DNA from: G963665085 sp963665085
GTDB lineage: Bacteria; Bacteroidota; Bacteroidia; Bacteroidales; JAAAOM01
Length of the DNA stretch: 64,000 nucleotides
Assembly (NCBI GenBank): GCA_963665085.2
Contig: CAXXXS010000001.1
Location: forward strand, 2,604,001 to 2,668,000
Direction: 5' to 3'
In this document: one piece after another, positions 50,011 to 59,396 of the stretch
Numbering within the stretch: position 1 is the stretch's first letter
Layout: the number at the start of each line of letters is the position of its first letter
Notes under the pieces: model-generated
Databases searched by the model: none
Seen by the model: the letters and a program-made list of their open reading frames with translations, nothing else
Told to the model about the DNA's origin: nothing
Translations under genes and position numbers: made by a program

Positions 50011-51213
50011 ATGCAAAACAAAATAGAGAAAATTAATCAGTTTGAGCTTATAGCCAGACATTTTATTAGAGAATTAAAGGCAATTTTTAGTGACAGGGGA
50101 GCACTTTTAATTCTAATCGGTGCAATGATTATATACCCGATAGTTTACTCTATAGGATATTATAACGAGGTAATGACTGATCTTAAAATTGGAGTTGTAG
50201 ACCTTGATCACAGTGAGATGAGCAGAAAATATACACACATGTTGGATGCTTCGCAGGAGTTAAAGGTTTCTCATGAACCATTATCCTTAAGGGAGGCTGA
50301 AGATCTTTTTATGCACAATAAAATTGAAGGGGTGATTGTGATACCAAAAGGATTTCAATCAGATGTTATGAAGGATCTTCCAACCAACGTAGCAGTTTAT
50401 GCAGACGCCAGTTATTTCCTGAAGTACCGGAATGTGTATATGTCAGCAGCGGTTGTAAATACTTATTTTGGAGGGAGTGTTTCTGTTTTACGATATATGG
50501 TAGAGGGGAAATCCTTAGAGCAGGCAAAAGTAGCGATTGATCCCTTGCCGGTTCATCGACATATTTTATACAATCCGTCATCGGGTTATGCGAGTTATAT
50601 TATGCCGGGAATGATCCTGATAATTATGCAACAAACTTTACTAATAGGGATTGGTATTTTGGGTGGTTCATTTTCAGAATCGAAAGAATCGCCATTTATC
50701 TTACCAAAAGAACAAAGGCAAAAAGAGATTTTACCCTACCTGGCAGGTAAGACAGGTGCATATTTATTGATATCACTCATCAACATAATTTTTGGGGCGA
50801 TTATGATACACCATTGGTTCCATTACCCCGATAAGGCAAGAGTTATCGATATATTTATGTTGATTTTTCCATTTGTAGCAGCCGTAACGTTTTTAGGTAT
50901 CGGATTATCAACGCTGTTTAAACACAGGGAATCTTCCATTGTATTTATGGTATTTCTTTCTCCTATAGCATTGTTTTTGAGTGGACTTTCATGGCCTGTG
51001 TCTTCTATACCGGAATGGTTGGTTACCTTGTCAAAGCTAATGCCAACAACTACTGTTGTTCCTGCTTATCTTCGTTTACGTACAATGGGCGTGGGATTTG
51101 CAGAAATAAGACACGATGTACTAATTCTGTATGCACAGGCATTTATTTATGGAGGATTAACAATAGCCTACTTTTTCGCAAGAGTGCGTAATGGTAAATT
51201 GTTTAAACATTAA
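50011..51213 (+). CDS. ABC-2 type transporter permease, second subunit
   Basis: This 400-residue protein has the same plan as its neighbour: an N-terminal helix, a periplasmic domain with LKIGVVDLDHSEMSRKY, and six C-terminal helices including MPGMILIIMQQTLLIGIGILGG and the end SSIPEWLVTLSKLMPTTTVVP. The two permeases are paralogs and should pair as a heterodimer. The operon ends here with no ATPase gene, so energy must come from an ATPase encoded elsewhere, or the pair works differently. Confidence 0.9.
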   Translation: MQNKIEKINQFELIARHFIRELKAIFSDRGALLILIGAMIIYPIVYSIGYYNEVMTDLKIGVVDLDHSEMSRKYTHMLDASQELKVSHEPLSLREAEDLFMHNKIEGVIVIPKGFQSDVMKDLPTNVAVYADASYFLKYRNVYMSAAVVNTYFGGSVSVLRYMVEGKSLEQAKVAIDPLPVHRHILYNPSSGYASYIMPGMILIIMQQTLLIGIGILGGSFSESKESPFILPKEQRQKEILPYLAGKTGAYLLISLINIIFGAIMIHHWFHYPDKARVIDIFMLIFPFVAAVTFLGIGLSTLFKHRESSIVFMVFLSPIALFLSGLSWPVSSIPEWLVTLSKLMPTTTVVPAYLRLRTMGVGFAEIRHDVLILYAQAFIYGGLTIAYFFARVRNGKLFKH

Positions 51214-51221
51214 AAAACAAC

Positions 51222-51380
51222 CTTCCAGCGTCTGAAAGACCTGGAAGTGTTTTTATTGCCTTTTGCTCGGCGTAGATTAGTGCAGCGTATCTACGTCGTA
51301 TCTTTATGCGCAGTTTGTAACTGCCATTGCCGAAGGCAACAACTATAGTTGTGTATGAAAGCGAAGTTACAAACTTCGCT
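51222..51380. repeat. Cassette of six consecutive hairpins
   Basis: Successive hairpins are CTTCCAG/CTGGAAG (51222-51247), CGTAGAT/ATCTACG (51271-51295), GCAGTT/AACTGC (51310-51324), TTGCC/GGCAA (51327-51339), CAACTATAGTTG (51340-51351) and AGCGAAGTT/AACTTCGCT (51360-51380). The first is the inverted copy of the hairpins at 53593-53618 and 55920-55945. A frame of about 75 codons crosses it but is not a credible gene. Confidence 0.65.
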
Positions 51381-51426
51381 TAGCTGTGGGGTTAGATTGG
51401 TAGTTTATAACTTGCTTAAAATAAAA

Positions 51427-51452
51427 AGACCCGATAGAAATCTACCGGGTCT
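51427..51452. terminator. Bidirectional terminator between efflux operon and lipoprotein gene
   Basis: AGACCCG (51427-51433) pairs with CGGGTCT (51446-51452), with an inner TAG/CTA stem and AAAT loop, between A-run and T-run. The same CGATAGAAA...CTACCG core forms the terminator at 53821-53850, so it belongs to the duplicated unit. Confidence 0.65.
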
Positions 51453-51476
51453 ATTTTTATTTTGTTTTTACTGGAA

Positions 51477-52007
51477 TTATTTGTTTTTTATCGTATCTGT
51501 CACAATATCACCTTTTTCATACAGTGTACCATTGTACCAAAATTTTATTACATCAAATGAACCGCACCATTTATAATAATTCCATTCTGCTATAATCGTA
51601 TCCGATATATTTTCATTAAGTTCCAAGATATTAATAGACTGCCCTGTCATAATGCTATCATCTTCACTTATCATGTTATCTGTGTCAGTATCTGTGAAAA
51701 TTCTTAGTTTAAAGGGTTCTATTTCATTAAATAAACTAATGTTTCTTGGATTATCATAGTTGCCATGGTAAACCTCCTCTTTATCCCCATTTTTTTTAAC
51801 ATAATAAAGCTTCATGTCTTCAAACGAAAAGTAACCATCTGTGGCAGGATTGAGTAAATCTTCTCCTTTTGTGTTTAGATAAGAAATATCAATTAATGAA
51901 CAAATATCTGTACCTGAAGAAATCATGTTTATTTCTTCATCTGTATTTTCTTTAGTACAACTTATAATAAAGGAAACAAGAAAAATAAAATATACTATCT
52001 TTTTCAT
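51477..52007 (-). CDS. Lipoprotein paired with C10 peptidase (copy 1)
   Basis: This 176-residue protein has a lipoprotein signal (about 1-17, ending FIISC). The mature part contains ISYLNTKGEDLLNPATDGYFSFEDMKLYYVKKNG. A calcium-loop-like run DTDTDNMISEDDS (about 109-121) follows, then INILELNENISDTIIAEW. No family function is known to me. It lies 12 bp downstream of the C10 peptidase gene, and the same pairing recurs in the duplicate at 53859-54395. In Bacteroides, C10 peptidases are often encoded beside inhibitors, so an inhibitor or chaperone role is possible but unproven. Confidence 0.75.
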   Translation of the reverse strand: MKKIVYFIFLVSFIISCTKENTDEEINMISSGTDICSLIDISYLNTKGEDLLNPATDGYFSFEDMKLYYVKKNGDKEEVYHGNYDNPRNISLFNEIEPFKLRIFTDTDTDNMISEDDSIMTGQSINILELNENISDTIIAEWNYYKWCGSFDVIKFWYNGTLYEKGDIVTDTIKNK

Positions 52008-52019
52008 TTTTTTAATATT

Positions 52020-53297
52020 TTAAGGGTGAATACCTTGAATAATTTTACAATTATAATAATTATTACTTCCTGGAGTAAAATCATCAGTTTGAAACCATCC
52101 ATCATAATCTCCATACCATCCCCAATTCATATGAAGCCAAGCAGAAGTATACTCATATGAAGTATACTCATAAATTGTACCGGGATAATGGATAATTTCT
52201 GTTTTGTAACGTCTATAACCATCACAAACCCAAGTATGTCTTCCAACTGAATCATCATAGCCTTGTGTAATTACAGGCCAATTATTGTCTAATTGAGCGA
52301 TAACAGCAGCTTCAGTATAATCGACATAAGAATTAGTAGAAGAAAAAGAATAACCAAAAGTATTCAGCAAAGAAGAAACACAACTAGATGTATAAGCTCC
52401 AGACGAAGAACAGCCATAATCCATATTAACTGAAACTCCTACGTCATGAATTAATCTTGCTGTTTCAGTAGTAGCGCTAGTGTTGTACATGGCATCAAAA
52501 TTATATGAACTTGGGTATTCATAATATTTCATTACCTGGGCTTGGGCAATCGCAACACACCCGGCTTTAGCTCTGCCATTTAATGTGTTTGTACAATTAT
52601 AATCCGGACAAGAATCATTATAATGATAATCTTGCCCCCACTGGGTAGTTAACAAAGCTTCTACTTTTTCGTATGTTATTTCTCCAATTTCTGGGTCGTC
52701 CTCTAGTGGTAAAGATCTAGTTGTTAACATAGGCTCTGCTAACTCATCTGTTATTTTACCAATTGCAGTTTTCACAACTTCAGAAGATGAAGACGACATA
52801 ATTTCCCATTGAAGAGCAACATTATCATCAATCGTTGAAGTTGTATCTTCTTTTAATTTTTTAATCTTTTCTTTTTTACTGTTAAGCCATATTAGTACAC
52901 CGTTGTTAAGATTATCAGCATTAAAAGAACTATTCTCAGAATAGGCAAGTAATGGAACTTCCTTTTTTGTTGCAGGAATGATAGCAAAGCCTTCAGGATC
53001 ATAAGATACTACGTAAAGTAAAGGAATGCCCTTTTCATCACTATAGGTTAAGACATCATTTATCTCTTTTTGGTCAAGCTCTCCACTTTTAAGCGTAACG
53101 TTATTAGATAAGTTAACTAATCCGTTTCGTTGAGCAATTTCCTGGGCTAAGCTTGATGCGAGTTCTAATGAGATATCAAATTCATCATCATTAGTATGGG
53201 ATTCTACAATAATTTGTTCCTCTTTAGTACAAGAATTACAAATTAAAACTGAAAGAAATAGGGTAAGTAAAACATTCTTTAAAGATAAAAATTTCAT
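52020..53297 (-). CDS. C10 family (streptopain-like) cysteine peptidase lipoprotein, copy 1
   Basis: This 425-residue protein starts at the ATG at 53295-53297 with a lipoprotein signal ending LICNSC. A pro-domain of about 185 residues (SLAQEIAQRNGL, DPEGFAIIPATKKEVPLLAYSE) precedes the C10 catalytic domain. The nucleophile is C247 in KAGCVAIAQAQVMKYY and the histidine is H354 in GRHTWVCDGY, and the MNWGWYGDYDGWF motif (390-402) is intact. Such enzymes degrade host or environmental proteins once the propeptide is removed. It is paired with the lipoprotein gene 12 bp downstream, and a near-identical second unit lies 2.3 kb away. Confidence 0.9.
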   Translation of the reverse strand: MKFLSLKNVLLTLFLSVLICNSCTKEEQIIVESHTNDDEFDISLELASSLAQEIAQRNGLVNLSNNVTLKSGELDQKEINDVLTYSDEKGIPLLYVVSYDPEGFAIIPATKKEVPLLAYSENSSFNADNLNNGVLIWLNSKKEKIKKLKEDTTSTIDDNVALQWEIMSSSSSEVVKTAIGKITDELAEPMLTTRSLPLEDDPEIGEITYEKVEALLTTQWGQDYHYNDSCPDYNCTNTLNGRAKAGCVAIAQAQVMKYYEYPSSYNFDAMYNTSATTETARLIHDVGVSVNMDYGCSSSGAYTSSCVSSLLNTFGYSFSSTNSYVDYTEAAVIAQLDNNWPVITQGYDDSVGRHTWVCDGYRRYKTEIIHYPGTIYEYTSYEYTSAWLHMNWGWYGDYDGWFQTDDFTPGSNNYYNCKIIQGIHP

Positions 53298-53858
53298 GAT
53301 TTTTGGTTTGTGAAATAAGTAATTGTTCAAATGTAGGGAAAAATTAGGAATGGATTGTTTTTTTTTTTGATGAAATATAATAATGCTTGTATCTAATTGT
53401 AAAAGAGTGGTTAAAGTATTCTGTTTTGGTATTATTTTGAAATAATACGGTTAAAATATATGTGATGTTGTGCGCTTTTTCACTATTCTCTTTTTTTTTG
53501 ATGTCGATATTTTACAACGTTCAATGTAAATTATCGAAAGTATATGCATGTTGCAAATTTTGCTTTGCATCCGGGCTATCCAAAAGTTGACGCTTCCAGG
53601 TCTTACAGACGCTGGAAGTGTTTTTTGCTCGGCGACGATCAGCGGGGCTATCCAAAAAGCCATTCGATTGTAAACTCTGTCAGGTTCTTTGAACTCAGAC
53701 AGGTTATAAATCAATCAATTGCCGAAACCTGATAGGGTCACAAGACCTGTCAGGGTTATTTTTTTGACAGCTTCATTTAGATTAGTAGGTTGTCTTGCTT
53801 AACGCTGAAACCCAAAATAAAAAAAAACGATAGAAAGCTACCGTTTTTTTTTATTTAA
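53298..53858. other. Spacer between the two peptidase units, with hairpin repeats
   Basis: The first 300 bp (53298-53618) upstream of copy 1 repeat almost exactly at 55627-55945 upstream of copy 2 and so include the promoter. The hairpin CTTCCAG/CTGGAAG (53593-53618) follows. Further imperfect inverted pairs built on CTGTCAGG and CCTGATAGG lie at about 53675-53760. A terminator (CGATAG AAAG CTACCG, 53828-53843, between A and T runs) closes copy 2 transcription. No gene is seen. Confidence 0.65.
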
Positions 53859-54395
53859 TTATCTGTTTCTTATAGTATCCATTACGCAGTAATAAGTTTT
53901 TCTATTATACATTGTGCCATTGTACCAAAATTTCGAAATATAAAATGCAGCATAATCTTTATAATAATACCATTCTGCTACAATTGTATCCGATATATTT
54001 TCATTAAGCTCCAAAATATTAATAGACTGCCCTACCATAATGCTGTCATTTTCACTTATCATATTATCCTTGTCTGTATCTGTAAAAATTGTAAGCATAG
54101 TAGGGTCAGTTCCTCCTACTAGGCACATATTTCTTGGGAAATCCTTTGTGCCGTCGTAAACTTCTTCTTTATCACCTTCGTTATTAATATAGTAAAGTTT
54201 CATATCTTCAAAAGGAAAGTAATTTACTGTATTAGTATCAAGCAAATCCTCCCCTTTTGTGTTTAGGTAAGAAATATGGACGGATGAAGAAACAAATACA
54301 CCATAGGAAGACTCGGTTGTTTCCTCTTCTTCTGTTTCTTTAGAGCAACTTATCATTAAGAAAATAAGTGAAATAAAGTATATTATTTTATTCAT
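53859..54395 (-). CDS. Lipoprotein paired with C10 peptidase (copy 2)
   Basis: This 178-residue protein starts at the ATG at 54393-54395 (a longer frame begins at 54419). The signal ends LMISC. It is a clear paralog of the 51477-52007 product: ISYLNTKGEDLL, YFPFEDMKLYY, a TDTDKDNMISENDSIM loop, INILELNENISDTIVAEW and FWYNGTMY all match. It lies 10 bp downstream of the second peptidase gene. The repeated pairing supports a functional link between the two proteins. Confidence 0.75.
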   Translation of the reverse strand: MNKIIYFISLIFLMISCSKETEEEETTESSYGVFVSSSVHISYLNTKGEDLLDTNTVNYFPFEDMKLYYINNEGDKEEVYDGTKDFPRNMCLVGGTDPTMLTIFTDTDKDNMISENDSIMVGQSINILELNENISDTIVAEWYYYKDYAAFYISKFWYNGTMYNRKTYYCVMDTIRNR

Positions 54396-54405
54396 ATTTA
54401 AATTT

Positions 54406-55626
54406 TTAGTGGTAAACATATCGAATAATTTTACAATTCATATGAAGCCAAGCAGCTGTATACTCATAAGAACTATACTCATAAATGGTACCAGGGTAAT
54501 GTATAATTTCAGTTTTGTAACGCCTATAACCATCACAAACCCAAGCATGTTTTGTTGACCCAGATTCATTAGATCCACCCGTAATAACAGGCCAACTATT
54601 TTCTAACTGAGCAATAACACCTTCCTCAGAATAGTCAACATAAGGATATTGAGTATTTTTAGAGTAACCAAAAGTATAAACTAAAGAAGAAGCGCAATAA
54701 CCAAGGACATCTAATCCAGTCGAAAAACAATCATACTCAAAAGTTGTATAAGATTGATATGAAATTCCAACATCATGAATTAATCTTGCTGCTTCAGGAG
54801 TAGACACAGAGTCTAGTATAGCATCGAAATCATATGAATCAGGATATCTATAATAATTCATTACCTGAGCCTGGGCAATCGCAGCACAGCCTGCAACAGC
54901 TCTACCATTCATTGTATTAGAACAATTTAAGTAATCACAAGAATCATTAAAATAATTATCTTGATCCCACTTGGTTGTTAACAAAGGCTCAACTTTTTCG
55001 TACGTTATTTCACCAATCTCTGGGTCGTCTTCTAGTGGTAAAGATCTAGTTGTTAACATAGGCTCTGCTAACTCATCTGTTATTTTACCAATTGCAGTTT
55101 TTACAACTTCAGAAGATGAAGACGACATAATTTCCCATTGAAGAGCAACATTATCATCAATCGTTGAAGTTGTATCTTCTTTTAATTTTTTAATCTTTTC
55201 TTTTTTACTGTTAAGCCATAATTGTACACCATTATTAAGGTTTTCAGAATTAAAAGAACCATTCTCTGAAAAGGCAAGTAAAGGAACTTCCTTTTTTGTT
55301 GCAGGAATGATAGCAAAGCCTTCAGGATCATAAGATACTACGTAAAGTAAAGGAATGCCCTTTTCATCACTATAGGTTAAGACATCTTTAATCTCTTTTT
55401 GGTCAAGCTCTCCACTTTTAAGCGTAACGTTATTAGATAAGTTAACTAATCCGTTTCGTTGAGCAATTTCCTGGGCTAAGCTTGATGCGAGTTCTAATGA
55501 GATATCAAATTCATCATTATTAGTCTGAGATTCAACAATAATTTGTTCCTCTTTAGTACAAGAATTACAAATTAAAACTGAAAGAAATAGGGTAAGTAAA
55601 ACATTCTTTAAAGATAAAAATTTCAT
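54406..55626 (-). CDS. C10 family peptidase lipoprotein, copy 2, with C-terminal deletion
   Basis: This 406-residue paralog of the 52020-53297 gene starts at the ATG at 55624-55626. The pro-domain is almost identical to copy 1, the catalytic domain differs in many places, and the stretch around HAWVCDGYRRYKTEII is again near identical. The nucleophile context VAGCAAIAQAQVMNYY and the histidine are kept. A 25-residue in-frame segment after LHMN is missing compared with copy 1, which removes the WGWYGDYDGWF motif. The tail then reads CKIIRYVYH. The enzyme is probably inactive or altered, which could make it a decoy or a decaying copy. Confidence 0.85.
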   Translation of the reverse strand: MKFLSLKNVLLTLFLSVLICNSCTKEEQIIVESQTNNDEFDISLELASSLAQEIAQRNGLVNLSNNVTLKSGELDQKEIKDVLTYSDEKGIPLLYVVSYDPEGFAIIPATKKEVPLLAFSENGSFNSENLNNGVQLWLNSKKEKIKKLKEDTTSTIDDNVALQWEIMSSSSSEVVKTAIGKITDELAEPMLTTRSLPLEDDPEIGEITYEKVEPLLTTKWDQDNYFNDSCDYLNCSNTMNGRAVAGCAAIAQAQVMNYYRYPDSYDFDAILDSVSTPEAARLIHDVGISYQSYTTFEYDCFSTGLDVLGYCASSLVYTFGYSKNTQYPYVDYSEEGVIAQLENSWPVITGGSNESGSTKHAWVCDGYRRYKTEIIHYPGTIYEYSSYEYTAAWLHMNCKIIRYVYH

Positions 55627-56031
55627 GATTTTTGGTTTGTGAAATAAGTAATTGTTCAAATGTAGGGAAAAATTAGGAATGGATTGTTTTTTTTTGATGA
55701 AATATAATAATGCTTGTATCTAATTGTAAAAGAGTGGTTAAAGTATTCTGTTTTGGTATTATTTTGAAATAATACGGTTAAAATATATGTGATGTTGTGC
55801 GCTTTTTCACTATTCTCTTTTTTTTTGATGTCGATATTTTACAACGTTCAATGTAAATTATCGAAAGTATATGCATGTTGCAAATTTTGCTTTGCATCCG
55901 GGCTGTCCAAAAGTTGACGCTTCCAGGTCTTACAGACGCTGGAAGCGTTTCAAACTTCGTTTAACGCAGAAAATATATTTTGCTACCCCAATTCATTAAA
56001 CCACCTAAAAAAGGCATCAGTGGATAGATTT

Positions 56032-56150
56032 CCACGACTGTGTGAACCATGCGTAAACTGTGCTTTTGTTCTATTCAGAAATTAACCAAGCATGGTTTTA
56101 GTCGTGGTGAGTTTTTTTGTTTCTTTTTTGTGTGGCAGACAAAAAAGAAA
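56032..56150. repeat. Two-part inverted repeat followed by a poly-T hairpin
   Basis: CCACGACT (56032-56039) and AACCATGC (56045-56052) are matched in reverse by GCATGGTT (56090-56097) and AGTCGTGG (56100-56107), giving two 8-bp stems with a small internal loop and a 37-base apex. Directly after it, TTTCTTTTTTGT (56120-56131) pairs with ACAAAAAAGAAA (56139-56150). It may be a structured RNA or a mobile-element end. Confidence 0.5.
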
Positions 56151-56634
56151 GTACACAAATAGATATTCTATGGAGCAAGGTACCACTTACACTATAGCAG
56201 AATAAACTTTATCTTCAAAGGGTAACATCATATCACTAATTATATTGTATCCCTGCATTGTTGTCATCCCCCCCGGATATTGCATAAAATAAGTTTTTTG
56301 AAGCGGTTAGGTTCTATGGTTGATGAATTAATTGTAATACCTAATTTACAGTTGCTAATTTCTTTGCATAAACTGCATGTTTTTTTTGTTCAATCAACAT
56401 CCTGAAAATATTGTTGAACATTTTGAAAAATTTGTTCTAATGCAGAAAGTTATTTTTACATCTATACCAAGATTGATTAAATGTAAACAAGAATTAAATT
56501 TTTAAAGAAGGTGCAAATTTAATTTGCCATCAGTAAATACGAATGTTGAAATTGTAAAACAAAAATAAGGGGTGCTATTTATATAAAGTATTTATTTTAT
56601 ACCAATAAGTAGATAGTTAGTTAGTCAGTTAGTG

Positions 56635-56669
56635 AAGTGGGTGAGTTATTTTTGTCTTACCCACTTTTT
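56635..56669 (+). terminator. Orphan terminator-like hairpin
   Basis: AAGTGGGTGAG (56635-56645) pairs with CTTACCCACTT (56656-56666) with one G-T pair and is followed by a T run. No gene precedes it on the plus strand for several kilobases, so it may end an unannotated small RNA. Confidence 0.45.
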
Positions 56670-56948
56670 GCATTTATATGAAAATAAAATTTCGCTGTAT
56701 TATAGCAATACTTATAAAAAAGAAACTTGTTTTGGAATCTTGTTAAGATAGTTTTTGTCAATTCTAATCGATAGGATGATATTGGGTTTATACGTGTATT
56801 TATTAATCATTTGAACATACAAGAAAGACTTTTTATCCTCTGGAAAAGCAAAGCTTAACAGACAAATATATTTTTGTTGCCATTCCAGAAATGTATTCTT
56901 GGGCTCTACCTAAATACTTCTTGTTTTAATTTTTAATATTAATTAATA

Positions 56949-59354
56949 ATGTATACTAATATGACTAGAAATTTAAAATTTTCAACAGCAATAATCTTGA
57001 TATTGCTTTTTATTAATCCCTCGTTTTGTATGTCATTAGATGATAATCCAAAAATCGAGAAGAAAGTACAAAAAATTATTTCGTCCATGTCTCTTGATGA
57101 GAAGATATCTGTAATTATAGGAACAGGTCGAACGTATACTTTTTCTAAAATAACGAATCCTAAAGGATATCCTGTAGCACCAGGATACCTGGAAATGGCT
57201 GCAAGGATTAAACAATATTTGCCTGGCGCAGCAGCGTGTACAGCAGAATATCCAGAATTAGGTATTTCCACACAAATTTTAGCAGATGGTCCTGCCGGGC
57301 TTAGAATATATCCAACAAGGGAAAATACAGATAAAACTTTTTATTGTACAGCATTCCCTACAGCAACAATGATTGCTTCAAGCTGGGATACTAATCTTGC
57401 TGAAAAAATTGGAAAGGCAATGGGTAATGAAGTTCTTGAGTATGGTACTGATATACTTCTTGCACCTGGGATGAATATTCAGCGTGATCCACTATGTGGA
57501 AGGAATTTTGAGTACTATTCCGAAGATCCTTTGGTTTCTGGGAAAATGGCTGCATCTATGGTTAATGGGGTACAGTCTAATGGTGTTGGTACTTCCATTA
57601 AGCATTTTGCAGCTAATAATCAGGAAAAAAACAGGTTTACAGGAAATTCAGTAGTAAGCCAACGCGCTTTAAGAGAAATATACCTTAGAGGTTTCGAGAT
57701 TGCAGTTAAAGAGGCTCAGCCATGGACTGTAATGACTTGTTACAATAAAGTTAACGGGACTTTTGCCCCTCAAAACTACGATTTGCTTACTAAGGTTTTA
57801 AGAGAAGACTGGGGATTTAATGGGTATGTAATGACTGACTGGGATAGTGGTGATAACATTATTGAAATGGTGAAAGCAGGAAATGATTTAATTGCTCCTG
57901 GTGGTCAAATAGCCCTTCTTTATCAATTAAAAGAAGCTGTAAATAATGGTGAGCTTACCGAAGAAGAAATAGATCGAAATCTTGCCAGGATTTTAAAGAT
58001 TATGCTTAAATCTCCCAGGTATAATAAATATGAGTATTCAAGTTCACCAGATTTGAAAGCACATGCCGTAATTGCACGTCAAGCTGCTACAGAAGGAATG
58101 ATATTGCTTGAAAATAAAAATAGGGCATTACCATTATCCGGAGAAGGTAAAAATGTAGCAGTTTTTGGTGTAACATCTTATGATTTTGTGGCTGGAGGTA
58201 CAGGTAGTGGAGATGTACATGAAGCTTATACAATATCCTTGATGCAAGGTTTAGAAAACGCAGGTTATAAGACAGATAAGAAATTAAGCGATTTTTATCT
58301 TGAAAATCATGTAGAAGTTAAAGCAAACAATAAAGTTGACGACTGGAGTAAACCCCCTGTTCGCGAGCTTATTATTGAAAAAGATAAAATTAATACAGCT
58401 GCAATTGATGATGATTTTGCATTAATAACTATCGGTAGAAATGCTGGTGAAGGTCGTGATAGAAAGCCAGTAGCCGGTGATTTTTATTTGTCAACAGTTG
58501 AAAAAGAACTTGTTAAAAATGTTTCTGATGCATTTCATGCAAAAAATAAAAAGGTAATAGTTGTTATCAATTCTGGAGGAGTTATAGAAACTCAAAGCTG
58601 GACACAATGGCCGGATGCAGTAGTCGTAGCATGGCAACCGGGTCAGGAAGCTGGAGATGCGGTTATGGATGTGCTTACCGGAAAAGTTAATCCTTCAGGA
58701 AAATTAGCCATTTCATTTCCGGTTTTATATAGCGATGCTCCATCTAGTTTGTATTTTGAAGGGCACGATGTTCCTTCTACTGGGGATGAACGTCCAATTG
58801 TTCGCGAAATACCACGCCCTGCCAGCTGGGAGCATATCTACAGTGATGATATTTATGTTGGATATCGTTATTATAACACTTTTGATATTCCTGTTTCATA
58901 TGAATTTGGATATGGTTTGTCTTATACCACATTCAAATATACGAACATGAAGTTGAGCGATTCAGAATTCAAAGATGAAATTACTGTTTCTGTTGATGTT
59001 ACAAATACTGGTGAAGTTGCAGGGAAAGAGGTTGTTCAGATTTATATTTCTGCACCTGATGGAAAGCTTGAAAAACCAGAAGAAATCCTGGGCGCATTTG
59101 GAAAAACCGGATTACTTCAACCTAATGAAACAGAAACTTTAACATTTAATATTAAATCAAGAGACTTCGCTTCGTTTGACGAAGCCACTTCAAGTTGGAT
59201 TGTTGAAGCAGGCACATATAGTGTTAAATCAGCTGCGTCTTCATTGCTAATTAAGCAGGAAGTTTCTTTTGAAGTAAGTAATGAAATTATAGTTGAAAAA
59301 GTAAATAATGCTTTAAAACCTGAAGTAGGGTTTTATAAGTTAAGCCGTGAATAA
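56949..59354 (+). CDS. GH3 family beta-glycosidase
   Basis: This 801-residue glycoside hydrolase family 3 enzyme has a signal peptide (about 1-27, allowing for a second ATG at 56961). The barrel domain carries GTSIKHFAANNQE (214-226) and the nucleophile D297 in YVMTDWDSGD. The sandwich domain is seen with AVFGVTSYDFVAGGTGSGDV, and the C-terminal fibronectin-III-like domain with DVTNTGEVAGKEVVQIYIS. It is probably periplasmic and removes beta-linked glucose or xylose. It precedes a SusC/SusD pair in the same direction, so it is likely part of a polysaccharide-utilisation locus, with a terminator between them. Confidence 0.94.
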   Translation: MYTNMTRNLKFSTAIILILLFINPSFCMSLDDNPKIEKKVQKIISSMSLDEKISVIIGTGRTYTFSKITNPKGYPVAPGYLEMAARIKQYLPGAAACTAEYPELGISTQILADGPAGLRIYPTRENTDKTFYCTAFPTATMIASSWDTNLAEKIGKAMGNEVLEYGTDILLAPGMNIQRDPLCGRNFEYYSEDPLVSGKMAASMVNGVQSNGVGTSIKHFAANNQEKNRFTGNSVVSQRALREIYLRGFEIAVKEAQPWTVMTCYNKVNGTFAPQNYDLLTKVLREDWGFNGYVMTDWDSGDNIIEMVKAGNDLIAPGGQIALLYQLKEAVNNGELTEEEIDRNLARILKIMLKSPRYNKYEYSSSPDLKAHAVIARQAATEGMILLENKNRALPLSGEGKNVAVFGVTSYDFVAGGTGSGDVHEAYTISLMQGLENAGYKTDKKLSDFYLENHVEVKANNKVDDWSKPPVRELIIEKDKINTAAIDDDFALITIGRNAGEGRDRKPVAGDFYLSTVEKELVKNVSDAFHAKNKKVIVVINSGGVIETQSWTQWPDAVVVAWQPGQEAGDAVMDVLTGKVNPSGKLAISFPVLYSDAPSSLYFEGHDVPSTGDERPIVREIPRPASWEHIYSDDIYVGYRYYNTFDIPVSYEFGYGLSYTTFKYTNMKLSDSEFKDEITVSVDVTNTGEVAGKEVVQIYISAPDGKLEKPEEILGAFGKTGLLQPNETETLTFNIKSRDFASFDEATSSWIVEAGTYSVKSAASSLLIKQEVSFEVSNEIIVEKVNNALKPEVGFYKLSRE

Positions 59355-59396
59355 TTTATGTAGTTTAGTTTGTTTTCAGTAATTTTTTTATTGAGT

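Larger units (their letters stand above)
55627..56948. other. 1.3 kb spacer: duplicated promoter, inverted repeats and an orphan terminator
   Basis: The first 320 bp copy the upstream region of the other peptidase, ending with the CTTCCAG/CTGGAAG hairpin (55920-55945). Then come a large two-part inverted repeat (56032-56107), an A/T-rich hairpin (56120-56150), and a terminator-like hairpin (56635-56666) with no gene before it on the same strand. The last 280 bp lead into the GH3 gene. No credible coding region is seen. Confidence 0.6.

Noticed and set aside
51222..51380. Possible CRISPR array
   Set aside because: The hairpins differ from one another and are not separated by uniform spacers. 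No cas gene is near.
51349..51576. 75-codon plus-strand frame after the efflux operon
   Set aside because: It runs across hairpins and a terminator and into the end of a minus-strand lipoprotein gene, with no protein-like pattern.
56331..56420. Short frame beginning MVDELIVIPNLQLL in the 1.3 kb spacer
   Set aside because: It has only 29 codons, no partner or promoter, and is expected by chance in AT-rich DNA.
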